From assembly GCF_043497005.1 (NCBI RefSeq), contig NZ_JBIEKE010000002.1, positions 682,001 to 746,000 on the forward strand: a stretch of DNA of 64,000 nt, read 5' to 3'. Shown in pieces: positions 16,831-24,114 of this stretch (its first letter is position 1; the number at the start of each line of letters is the position of its first letter). Both the position numbers and the translations under genes were made by a program. The notes under the pieces were generated by a model. The model ran no database searches. It had not been told where the DNA came from and saw only the letters and a list, made by a program, of their open reading frames with translations. The DNA is from Halobacillus_A sp043497005 (GTDB taxonomy: Bacteria > Bacillota > Bacilli > Bacillales > Halobacillaceae).

Positions 16831-18668
16831 ATTTTTATATCCACTCCTGATTGATCTATTTTATAAGAAGAGTGCGCTTGTTTATTTGCTGCTCCTTGTT
16901 TTAAATTAATTGAAGTCAACTGGTAGCCTAGTTGCTCGATTCCTGTTTTCATCACTTTTTTATGTTTCCCAATAGCTGATGAAACCGCATCATGGTCATT
17001 ATATATCGTCACATTAACTCTGCGCTCCACAATCATTAAGTCAATCACTGTTTCGCTCAACTGTTCTAATTGAAGATAAAACATGATACGACAAGAGTCC
17101 GGGTCAATCTCTCCCTTTCTATTTTTCTTACTTTCAAAATGGACAAACGCATCCTCGTTCATCCCCATCAGCTCGCCTGGTAGCTGCATTGACAAATTAA
17201 GCATCTGAGCCGATTCTTGTTGGGCAGCCAACTGAATACCATTAAGCAGATGCAGCGCAGTTCTCATATTCTCACTTTTAGCGGTTCCATTGTCTTGTAG
17301 GCCTTGTACAATTAAAGATTTTAAACTAGGTGGTGTTTGGTCTTTATCCCTAAGCCGAGACGCTTCATCCTGAACTCCTGAAAGGTGCACCATCGCCTTC
17401 ATTTTTAATAAGAATGCCTCTTTGCTTACTTCAGCACCTATAAGCCCTCCCTTTAGTGCCCATTCTATCAACTGCGGCTTATGGATGTCAGCAACTTGCC
17501 GGTAAAGCAGGGTTTGCAGCTTATGAATTATTTGGTCAGAGGGCTTATGGTCCAAGCCTGCAGATGTGTCAAATTGTTCAACTTTTTTAACGAACGGTTT
17601 CAAGTTTTCACCCGCAGCCACTTGCAGCTTCGTAAAGACAGCACGGTTCTCTAACAACCGATGAGTATGGTTAAGCATCGCTTCATTAGGCTCTCCACCC
17701 GGCCCTAAGAGAGCATACGATTGATTCACCCATTCGGATAATGCATGAAGCTCTTTCGTTGAAAGAGGCATCTGCTCCTTAATCAACGCAGATAACTTAT
17801 CTTTTAATAGTGTTCCATTCGACAAGTAAGGAAAGGAAGCCTTATGCTTCTCCACATGGTGTAAGAGATCAGCCGCTTCTTTCATCGATAGAGGAGAGGT
17901 CAGAGAATGGCTCATCCAGCTTACCGCTTGTTGTTTAAATTTCTCATATGTAAGATCTTGAGGTAAAAAATTGGCTTGCTTTAATAATGAAAAACTAGTT
18001 TCACTGCCATGGGAAAGGTCACTAATGACCTGGCTGGTCACTGCTTGTTTCAATGACAGGGAACTTTGATTTCCTGCTAATATGGATGCCAGCCTGGTGA
18101 GGCGTTGGTTATTGTTTTTTTCCTCTGCCAGGTTAGTAAAAGCACGAGAAAGTGTAACCGACTCCCTCGCCTTTAAAGCGGCAAACACACTTTCTTTTAT
18201 TGGGTACTGGTTTTTAAGCATTTGCTGAAGTACTTTTTGGTTTATTGGTGCAGCTTCTTCTTTTTTCAAAATCGATAATGCAGAAGCAAGCGCTTGTTTC
18301 GTAAAAGGCACCCCATCTTTAGTAATCTTTTGAAGGAACGCTATATTTACTTTACTAGGTTTTTGATCTATGGTTTTTAACAGTTGCAGCAAGACCTCAT
18401 TTGAATGAGCGGGCTTAGAGGACATTACGTTAAGTAGTGGAGGTTCGCTTAATTGGTTTACTTGAAGCAAGTATCTTTCCCCATTCGTCAGGGAGGTTTC
18501 AAGCTGAGCTTTTATCGTTCGACTTCCAAGTTGAACCACCGCCTGGTTTTTAGGAAGAATATCAATGACCTTTGCCGATATATACTGCCCTTCTTTAAGA
18601 AGAGGAGCTCCCTCCTTTTTAGCTTTTTGATGCAAAGATTGAAATAAAGCTGCAATTGTAGAGCTCAT
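16827..18668 (-). CDS. ylqG: YlqG, FliK-like hook-length/switch protein of unknown function
   Basis: 613 residues, cytoplasmic, mostly helical. The N-terminal part (about 22-90, ISAKVIDILPKNQAVVQLGSRTIKA) looks like the small beta domain found at the start of many FliK-type proteins. A long, poorly conserved helical middle follows. The last 130 residues (MQLPGELMG, then IMFYLQLEQLSETVIDLMI, then GIEQLGYQLTSINLK) have the FliK C-terminal strand-helix pattern. The next gene is FlhB-C-like; FliK and FlhB-C are known partners in the flagellar substrate switch. The similarity is read by eye and needs a profile search. Neighbours rnhB and sucC match B. subtilis. Confidence 0.75.
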   Translation of the reverse strand: MSSTIAALFQSLHQKAKKEGAPLLKEGQYISAKVIDILPKNQAVVQLGSRTIKAQLETSLTNGERYLLQVNQLSEPPLLNVMSSKPAHSNEVLLQLLKTIDQKPSKVNIAFLQKITKDGVPFTKQALASALSILKKEEAAPINQKVLQQMLKNQYPIKESVFAALKARESVTLSRAFTNLAEEKNNNQRLTRLASILAGNQSSLSLKQAVTSQVISDLSHGSETSFSLLKQANFLPQDLTYEKFKQQAVSWMSHSLTSPLSMKEAADLLHHVEKHKASFPYLSNGTLLKDKLSALIKEQMPLSTKELHALSEWVNQSYALLGPGGEPNEAMLNHTHRLLENRAVFTKLQVAAGENLKPFVKKVEQFDTSAGLDHKPSDQIIHKLQTLLYRQVADIHKPQLIEWALKGGLIGAEVSKEAFLLKMKAMVHLSGVQDEASRLRDKDQTPPSLKSLIVQGLQDNGTAKSENMRTALHLLNGIQLAAQQESAQMLNLSMQLPGELMGMNEDAFVHFESKKNRKGEIDPDSCRIMFYLQLEQLSETVIDLMIVERRVNVTIYNDHDAVSSAIGKHKKVMKTGIEQLGYQLTSINLKQGAANKQAHSSYKIDQSGVDIKI

Positions 18669-18682
18669 AACGACTACACCTC

Positions 18683-19453
18683 TTATACAAATATATGTTC
18701 TTTCACCGGCGCAAAGCTTTTTCGATGGTGAGGAGTAACTCCGTACTTCCTTAAAGCATCTAAATGGTTTTTCGTTCCATAGCCTTGATTCAAATCGAAA
18801 TCATAATAGGGGTACTCCCAAGAGAGTTCCTTCATAAAGCGATCTCTCGAAACCTTAGCCATAATACTGGCAGCAGCGATAGATACACTTCTTTGATCCC
18901 CTTTAACAATGGATTCCTGCTCACAAGTTATCGACTCTACCTTCATTGCATCGATTAACAATTGATCTGGTTTTTTGCTAAGCTGCTCAACAGCTCTTTG
19001 CATAGCAAGCTTAGTGGCCCTGTATATGTTAAGGTGATCTATTTCTTCATTCGTCACCATGCCTATACCTACATCTGCTTTTTCTTGAATATATTCATAA
19101 TATTCTTCTCGTTTATGTACAGATAATTGCTTTGAATCGTAAAGCCCTTCTAAATAAAAACCATCAGGTAAAATGACGGCTCCTGCAACAACCGGCCCGG
19201 CTAAAGGCCCTCGTCCCGCTTCATCAATGCCTGCAATGTCCCCTTTCCCTTTTTCTTTATAATGATTTTCAAAGGAGAGCATCTCATTGAAACGTTTCTT
19301 AAGCTTTGTTTTCTCTTCTGCTTTCCGGTCATACTGCGCTACTATATGTTTAACACCTTTTCTTTCATCAAGACGAAACGCTTCCACTTCTGCTTCGGTT
19401 ATTTCACCAGAATGAAATCGATGTTTAACTTCTTTTATTGTCATCTTCATCAT
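18683..19453 (-). CDS. rnhB: Ribonuclease HII
   Basis: 256 residues from the chosen start. RNase HII removes ribonucleotides and RNA from RNA-DNA hybrids. The catalytic acids are in GIDEAGRGPLAGPVVAGAV (Asp-Glu) and LLIDAMKV, with IAAASIMAKVSRDR downstream. An N-terminal extension of about 80 residues before the catalytic core is usual in Bacilli. ATG 19453 follows GGAGTGAG; ATG 19450 is equally possible, and the frame extends upstream to 19513 without a site. Confidence 0.95.
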   Translation of the reverse strand: MMKMTIKEVKHRFHSGEITEAEVEAFRLDERKGVKHIVAQYDRKAEEKTKLKKRFNEMLSFENHYKEKGKGDIAGIDEAGRGPLAGPVVAGAVILPDGFYLEGLYDSKQLSVHKREEYYEYIQEKADVGIGMVTNEEIDHLNIYRATKLAMQRAVEQLSKKPDQLLIDAMKVESITCEQESIVKGDQRSVSIAAASIMAKVSRDRFMKELSWEYPYYDFDLNQGYGTKNHLDALRKYGVTPHHRKSFAPVKEHIFV

Positions 19454-19504
19454 TCTCACTCCATTACTCTTTATATCGGCTGCTTTACCGCATTGTAAAC
19501 AAGA

Positions 19505-19541
19505 AAAACGCAATTAGAGAATTAGCTTCTCATTGCGTTTT
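19505..19541 (-). terminator. Terminator between rbgA and rnhB
   Basis: AAAACGCAAT (19505-19514) pairs with ATTGCGTTTT (19532-19541), with an inner GAGAA/TTCTC stem. On the minus strand it is followed by a further T and CTTG. It would end lepB-rbgA transcripts before rnhB. Confidence 0.75.
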
Positions 19542-19548
19542 GTACTCA

Positions 19549-20391
19549 TCATTCAGGCTGTTCAAAACTAATTAAACCTAACTTTCCTGAGCGTAAATCC
19601 TGCAAAATAACGTCAGATGTTTTATCAAAATTAACGACGCCGCCACTCTCCAAACAACCACGCATACGGCCTATCTGTTCAAAAGCTTCCATAATATCAT
19701 CAAACGATTGAAAGCCATACCGCTGCTCCAGCAAGTCCGGATAGTGCGTACTTACATAATCGAGAATATAAGCTGCTACGTCTTCTTTTGGTAATATGGT
19801 GTCTTTTATGGTTCCAATCGAAGCCAGACGATAACCGATTTCTTCTTCCTCGAACTTCGGCCATAATATTCCGGGGGTGTCTAGCAGTTCAAAATCTTTT
19901 TTTACTTTAATCCATTGCTGCTTTTTAGTTACCCCAGGCCGATCCCCTGTATCTGCCGTTTTTTTATTAGCCAGACGATTAATTAATGTCGATTTGCCTA
20001 CGTTTGGAATCCCTAAGATCATAGCTCTAAGCGGGCGAGGACGTACCCCTTTGGCTTTTAACTTCTCCATTTTTTCGCTGCCTAAATCTTTGCCATACTG
20101 AATAACTTTTTGAATATCTTTCTTATTGTTCGCCTCGATAGCTAAAGCTGAAACATTCTGCTTTTTATAATGATGGAGCCACTGATCCGTTATAGCAGGA
20201 TCAGCTAAATCTCTTTTCATTAAAACGACCATTTTCGGCTTATTCTGCAGCAGTTGGTGCAGCACTGGGTTTTCAGAAGAAAACGGAGCTCTTGCATCTA
20301 CTAGTTCGATAACAAAATCCACCAGCTTTAATTTCTCTTCTGCTTGTCGTTTAGCTTTAGCCATATGACCGGGATACCACTGGATCGTCAT
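19549..20391 (-). CDS. rbgA: Ribosome biogenesis GTPase RbgA (YlqF)
   Basis: 280 residues. A circularly permuted GTPase needed for late 50S assembly. G4 (MKRD, near residue 60) comes before G1 (GIPNVGKSTLINRL) and G3 (DTPG). The N-terminal IQWYPGHMAKAKRQ and the C-terminal RNA-binding region (IGRMRGCLESGGVVNFDK) are typical. It lies 12 bases after lepB and has GGAGGG before ATG 20391. Confidence 0.97.
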   Translation of the reverse strand: MTIQWYPGHMAKAKRQAEEKLKLVDFVIELVDARAPFSSENPVLHQLLQNKPKMVVLMKRDLADPAITDQWLHHYKKQNVSALAIEANNKKDIQKVIQYGKDLGSEKMEKLKAKGVRPRPLRAMILGIPNVGKSTLINRLANKKTADTGDRPGVTKKQQWIKVKKDFELLDTPGILWPKFEEEEIGYRLASIGTIKDTILPKEDVAAYILDYVSTHYPDLLEQRYGFQSFDDIMEAFEQIGRMRGCLESGGVVNFDKTSDVILQDLRSGKLGLISFEQPE

Positions 20392-20402
20392 TATTACCCT
20401 CC

Positions 20403-20951
20403 TCAGTCTACCAGACCTATACGATTAAATGGCCAGTAGGAAAATAAACTCTCTCCTACTAACTGTTCGTAAGGTACCATTCCAATTGAACGGCTGTCTG
20501 TTGAATTATCTCGATTATCTCCAAGAACAAGAACTGTTCCTTCAGGCACAGTTTCATGCCCTCCTGGAAGTTCTTCAATGGTAAAATTCTCAGTTAGCTG
20601 CTCACCTGAAGACAAGGATTGTTTCTGATCCTCTAAGTAAGGCTCGTCTACAACTTCACCATTAATATATAGTTCGTCTCCTTGCATAGCTACTTCTTCT
20701 CCTGGTAATCCAATTACACGTTTTATATAGTCTTGCTCATCGGTGGCGTGAAAAACTGCGATATCAAACCGGTCAGGTTCCCCAAGTGAATAATTTATTT
20801 TACTTACTATTAAATGATCCCCATTATGTAAATTCGGTGACATCGATGGCCCTTCCACAATAACTGGAGCAAATAAAAAAACGCGAATAATAATAGCTAA
20901 AATCGCAGCAATAGCAAAAGCTTTTATCCATTCAAACCATTGTTTCTTCAT
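20403..20951 (-). CDS. lepB: Signal peptidase I
   Basis: 182 residues, the short Gram-positive SipS type. It cleaves signal peptides on the outer face of the membrane. One N-terminal membrane helix (about 10-30, KAFAIAAILAIIIRVFLF). The catalytic Ser36 is in GPSMSP and Lys77 in DYIKRVIGLPGE. The final box GDNRDNSTDSRSIG is complete. ATG 20951 follows AAGGAATG. A longer frame to 21005 would run into the upstream repeat and is rejected. The repeat array at 20971 begins just before the ribosome site. Confidence 0.96.
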   Translation of the reverse strand: MKKQWFEWIKAFAIAAILAIIIRVFLFAPVIVEGPSMSPNLHNGDHLIVSKINYSLGEPDRFDIAVFHATDEQDYIKRVIGLPGEEVAMQGDELYINGEVVDEPYLEDQKQSLSSGEQLTENFTIEELPGGHETVPEGTVLVLGDNRDNSTDSRSIGMVPYEQLVGESLFSYWPFNRIGLVD

Positions 20952-20970
20952 AAAATCATTCCTTTTCAAG

Positions 20971-21250
20971 AAATGCGGAAGCGGCTTGGTAGACACGACA
21001 CGCATAAGCCAGACTTCGCAGTGAAGTGTCCTTCCTTCACGTAGAAGAATGGCTTATGTCGCGAGTGTCTAGCCGCTGCAGCTGGACAATAGAAATGCGG
21101 AGGTGACCCGCTCAGGCCCGTACAGCATAAGTAGAACAGCGCAGTGAAGCGGTCTTTCTTCACATAGCGGGGATGCTTATGTCTCGAGGGCCTGGTCACC
21201 GCAGCTGGACAATAGAAATGCGGAAGCGGCTTGGTAGACACTAGAAATGC
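20971..21250. repeat. Tandem structured repeat array A (two full units and truncated third)
   Basis: Head-to-tail units start with AAATGCGGA and end with CAGCTGGACAATAG: 20971-21092, 21093-21215, and a shortened copy from 21216. Each full unit folds into a long hairpin. In unit 1 AGCGGCT/AGCCGCT and TAGACAC/GTGTCTA pair. In unit 2 the same positions read GGTGACC/GGTCACC and CAGGCCC/GGGCCTG, so both arms changed together. A GCATAAG/CTTATG inner stem is constant. The array fills the space between rplS and lepB and would form the 5' leader of any lepB transcript starting upstream. Confidence 0.85.
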
Positions 21251-21288
21251 GTTCTTCAAACCGAACTTACTTCCTTTTAAATTTAGAA

Positions 21289-21318
21289 AAAAGGAGCTTG
21301 ACGATGCAAGCTCCTTTT
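21289..21318 (-). terminator. rplS terminator
   Basis: AAAAGGAGCTTG (21289-21300) and CAAGCTCCTTTT (21307-21318) form a 12-bp stem with six-base loop, seven bases after the rplS stop. On the minus strand it ends in TTTTTT. Confidence 0.9.
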
Positions 21319-21325
21319 CGCTAGA

Positions 21326-21670
21326 TTAGATAATTTCTTTAATACGAGCAGCTTTACCACGCAGGTTACGCAAGTAGTACAGCTTAGCTTGACGTACTTT
21401 ACCACGACGAGCACGCTCAATTTTAGCAATACGTGGTGAGTGTAGTGGGAATGTACGCTCTACACCTACGCCGTAAGAAATCTTACGTACTGTAAATGTT
21501 TCGCTAATTCCACCGTTTTGGCGCTTAATTACAACACCTTCGAATACCTGAATACGTTCACGGTTACCCTCGACAACCTTCACGTGTACTTTAACAGTAT
21601 CACCTGGGCGGAAGGTTGGGTGGTCTGTACGAAGCTGTTCCTTCGTAATGTCATGAATTAGTTGTTGCAT
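21326..21670 (-). CDS. rplS: 50S ribosomal protein L19
   Basis: 114 residues, normal length. L19 sits at the interface of the large and small subunits. The text HPTFRPGDTVKVHVKVVEGNRERIQVFEGVVI and the C-terminal RRGKVRQAKLYYLRNLRGKAARI is typical. ATG 21670 has AAGGAG upstream. It lies 133 bases after trmD with its own promoter and structured leader. Confidence 0.99.
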   Translation of the reverse strand: MQQLIHDITKEQLRTDHPTFRPGDTVKVHVKVVEGNRERIQVFEGVVIKRQNGGISETFTVRKISYGVGVERTFPLHSPRIAKIERARRGKVRQAKLYYLRNLRGKAARIKEII

Positions 21671-21760
21671 TTGTCTTCACTCCTTCTTAACTAATGCTCT
21701 TATCTTCTATGAGAAAGCGGAACATCGTTTTCCGCTTAAACCGAACGTTTAAGCACAACT
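21671..21760 (-). promoter_or_regulatory. Candidate L19 leader (autoregulatory rplS 5' UTR)
   Basis: Between the predicted rplS start site and ATG lie two hairpins on the minus strand: GCTTAAAC/GTTTAAGC (21734-21741 with 21747-21754) and AAGCGGAA/TTCCGCTT (21715-21722 with 21730-21737). They share four bases (21734-21737), so they compete. Rfam knows an L19 leader in Firmicutes upstream of rplS; I infer this is one from position and structure, without a covariance search. Confidence 0.55.
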
Positions 21761-21763
21761 GAT

Positions 21764-21792
21764 AATATACCATAGAATTCTATATTTCGCAA
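21764..21792 (-). promoter_or_regulatory. Sigma-A-like promoter for rplS
   Basis: Minus strand TTGCGA (21787-21792), 17-base spacer, TATATT (21764-21769). The start would be near 21757, exactly before the two leader hairpins. Confidence 0.6.
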
Positions 21793-21803
21793 TAGAATAT
21801 CCT

Positions 21804-22529
21804 TTATTTCCACTGCTCAATCCACGCTTTTTCCTGATTTGTCAATTCACGATCTTTTAGGAGATCAGGCCTTCTGAGATAGGTTCGCTTTAACGATTCG
21901 TAATGTCTCCATTCCTCAATCTTTGCGTGATTGCCTGAAAGCAGAACCTCAGGTACTTCATGTCCTCTAAACTCCCTTGGTCGTGTGTAATGCGGGTGCT
22001 CCAATAATCCATTGGAAAAAGAGTCCTCTGGTGCAGATCGCTCATTTCCTAACACATCTGGCAGTAAACGAACGACGGAATCAATCACTACCATGGCTCC
22101 TAGTTCTCCTCCAGTTAATACGTAATCTCCAATCGAAATTTCATCAGTTACAAGTTCTTGTCTTACCCTTTCATCATATCCTTCATAATGTCCACATAGA
22201 AAGATAAGGTGATTCTCTTTGGAAAGTTCTTCAGCTTTTTGCTGAGAATAAGGCTCACCCTGGGGGCACATGAGAATCACTCTAGGCTGTGTTTCCCGCT
22301 TTTCCTTTGTTGCTTCGACAGCATCGAAAATTGGCTGGGGGGTTAGTACCAGCCCAGCTCCTCCGCCATAAGGATAATCATCCACTTTTTGATGCTTGTT
22401 TTCCGTGTATTCCCTAAAATTAACCGTCTGGTAAGAAACCGCACCTTTATCTGCAGCCCTTTTCATAATCGATTGCTCCATCACACCATGAAACATTTCT
22501 GGAAAAAGAGTTAATATATCGATATGCAT
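21804..22529 (-). CDS. trmD: tRNA (guanine-N1)-methyltransferase TrmD
   Basis: 241 residues. Makes m1G37 in tRNAs reading CNN and related codons, preventing frameshifts. The SPOUT trefoil-knot text is visible: HYEGYDERV, then ISIGDYVLTGGELGAMVVID, and the N-terminal ILTLFPEMF. The start overlaps the rimM stop by one base. Confidence 0.98.
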   Translation of the reverse strand: MHIDILTLFPEMFHGVMEQSIMKRAADKGAVSYQTVNFREYTENKHQKVDDYPYGGGAGLVLTPQPIFDAVEATKEKRETQPRVILMCPQGEPYSQQKAEELSKENHLIFLCGHYEGYDERVRQELVTDEISIGDYVLTGGELGAMVVIDSVVRLLPDVLGNERSAPEDSFSNGLLEHPHYTRPREFRGHEVPEVLLSGNHAKIEEWRHYESLKRTYLRRPDLLKDRELTNQEKAWIEQWK

Positions 22530-23044
22530 TAGTCTAGCAGCCCTTCTATTGGATCAATGATGATTTCTTTTTTTTCAGGATGGACTTCTTTAACCACTTC
22601 TTCAATGTAAGGAATCAAAGCGTCCTTTTCCCCTTCACGTTTTACCACCCATACATCATTTGCTCCAGGTGTCAAAATCTCTTGGACACTCCCTATTTTT
22701 TCTCCGGAAGTAAGATAAACCGCTGAGCCAATAATTTCATGGAAATAAAATTCATGATCCTCTAATTCTTCGTGAGCGTCAGAAGAAACTTTTAAGTAAC
22801 CATCCCGCAGCCGCTCAACATCGTTAATAGAAGTGTGGTTTTCAAAGCTGATTAAATCAAAACCTTTATGGATCCGATGACTTTTGACTACAAGCTCTTC
22901 CATCGAATTACCTTCATTCACCCAATACAACAGCTGACCTGGTTCAAAACGCTCATCAAAATCTGTGATTCTTCTTACTTTGACTTCTCCTTTAATTCCA
23001 TGAGTATTTATGATTTGACCGACGTTAAAATAGTGCTCACTCAT
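22529..23044 (-). CDS. rimM: 16S rRNA processing protein RimM
   Basis: 171 residues. Assists maturation of the 30S head and binds S19. The N-terminal beta domain begins FNVGQIINTHGIKGEVKVRRITDF. The PRC-barrel follows at about 95-170 (EFYFHEIIGSAVYL, then IPYIEEVVKEV). It sits between ylqD and trmD as in all Bacilli. Confidence 0.97.
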   Translation of the reverse strand: MSEHYFNVGQIINTHGIKGEVKVRRITDFDERFEPGQLLYWVNEGNSMEELVVKSHRIHKGFDLISFENHTSINDVERLRDGYLKVSSDAHEELEDHEFYFHEIIGSAVYLTSGEKIGSVQEILTPGANDVWVVKREGEKDALIPYIEEVVKEVHPEKKEIIIDPIEGLLD

Positions 23045-23052
23045 TTATAAAT

Positions 23053-23439
23053 CTACCTCGCTCGTATGACTATTCCATCTTTAATGACGATTTGGCGCTC
23101 TTTTAGAAGTTCTTCATAATGATCGCCTTCTTCTATATTTACCACAGTTTCTACTTCATCAACCTTTAATTCCTCACCATCAGGCAGAGTCTCCAATTGT
23201 TTAATTTGATATTGCAGACGTTTCATTCTTTCTTTACGCAGACGAAGCTCTTTACTAAAGCGTTGACGAATATCGTTTTGATTAAACTCTTTATTTCTTT
23301 CCATTTTCCTTTGTTCAAACAGAAGCTGCTGGCATTCATTATCTAATTGATCATACTTTTTATTAAAACGATCGTTCAATGCTTGTCTACTTGATTCTGT
23401 TAAGATTTGCTTGACCGGTACTCGTTTGATAATTTGCAT
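23053..23439 (-). CDS. ylqD: YlqD family protein
   Basis: 128 residues. A basic N-terminus and a long charged coiled coil (about 25-80, LDNECQQLLFEQRKMERNKE) precede a short beta-rich end (ERQIVIKDGIVIRAR). The family is conserved in the rpsP-trmD operon of Bacilli, but its function is unknown to me. It lies between khpA and rimM, nine bases before rimM, and after an internal hairpin. Confidence 0.85.
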   Translation of the reverse strand: MQIIKRVPVKQILTESSRQALNDRFNKKYDQLDNECQQLLFEQRKMERNKEFNQNDIRQRFSKELRLRKERMKRLQYQIKQLETLPDGEELKVDEVETVVNIEEGDHYEELLKERQIVIKDGIVIRAR

Positions 23440-23476
23440 GACATTCCTGCCTCTTGTATATAATTTAATGTTAAAA

Positions 23477-23505
23477 AAAAGGGAAAGGTTTTCCCTCTCC
23501 CTTTT
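23477..23505 (-). terminator. Internal terminator/attenuator after khpA
   Basis: A purine-rich arm AAAAGGGA with GAGG pairs with CCTTTCCCTTTT on the minus strand and runs into TTTTTTTT (the A-run at 23473-23480). It lies between khpA and ylqD and may lower expression of ylqD-rimM-trmD relative to rpsP. Confidence 0.65.
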
Positions 23506-23506
23506 C

Positions 23507-23734
23507 TTACATGATATCTAAATAGATTCGCTTACTAGCATCTGAGCCTGCCGCATAAACCACCGTCCGAATCGCTTTGGCAATTCGACCGTTCTTTCCA
23601 ATCACCTTACCAACATCTTCTTTGTGAACTGTTAAGTGATAAACAACTTTATTATTTTCTTCCTTAACGTTTACTTCGATCTCTTCTGGATGATCAACAA
23701 GCGGTGTAACGATCGTCTCGATCAAGGCTTTCAT
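23507..23734 (-). CDS. khpA: RNA-binding protein KhpA (YlqC)
   Basis: 75 residues, a single KH domain with the GKNG loop in VGKVIGKNGRIAKAIRTVV. In related bacteria KhpA forms a complex with KhpB (Jag) and binds many RNAs, affecting cell division and elongation. It lies 14 bases after rpsP. Confidence 0.96.
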   Translation of the reverse strand: MKALIETIVTPLVDHPEEIEVNVKEENNKVVYHLTVHKEDVGKVIGKNGRIAKAIRTVVYAAGSDASKRIYLDIM

Positions 23735-23748
23735 GATATCACGCTTCT

Positions 23749-24021
23749 TTACTTATTGTTTTTTTTATCGTGGAACTGCTTCATGATTCCTTCGTTAGAG
23801 AACAAGTTACGAACTGTGTCACTTGGCTGTGCACCATTTGACATCCAATCCATAGCTTTATCAGCATCAATGTCAACATGTACTGGGTTAGCTACAGGGT
23901 TGTACGTTCCAATTTGTTCAATAAAACGTCCATCACGAGGAGAACGTGAATCAGCAACTACTACACGGTAAAATGGGTTACGCTTAGATCCCATACGTTT
24001 AAGGCGAATTTTTACTGCCAT
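23749..24021 (-). CDS. rpsP: 30S ribosomal protein S16
   Basis: 90 residues, full length. Starts MAVKIRLKRMGSKRNPFYRVVVADSRSPRDG, the S16 signature. GGAGGT precedes ATG 24021. First gene of its operon from a promoter at 24075-24103, also reachable from ffh. Confidence 0.99.
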   Translation of the reverse strand: MAVKIRLKRMGSKRNPFYRVVVADSRSPRDGRFIEQIGTYNPVANPVHVDIDADKAMDWMSNGAQPSDTVRNLFSNEGIMKQFHDKKNNK

Positions 24022-24074
24022 ATTTAACTACCTCCATTAATCTTTCTTTTATTAATTGTTTCACACAAGTTTAG

Positions 24075-24103
24075 ATTTTAGCAGATGTTTTAAAGTGTGT
24101 AAA
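24075..24103 (-). promoter_or_regulatory. Sigma-A promoter for rpsP operon
   Basis: Minus strand TTTACA (24098-24103), 17-base spacer, TAAAAT (24075-24080), one mismatch in each box. It lies about 50 bases before rpsP in the 93-base ffh-rpsP gap. Confidence 0.75.
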
Positions 24104-24114
24104 GGGTTTTTACA

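Noticed and set aside
20966..21259. 97-codon minus-strand ORF with internal repeats (PHFYCPAA...)
   Set aside because: It is only the repeat array read as protein. Its periodicity is the 122-bp unit and there is no ribosome site.
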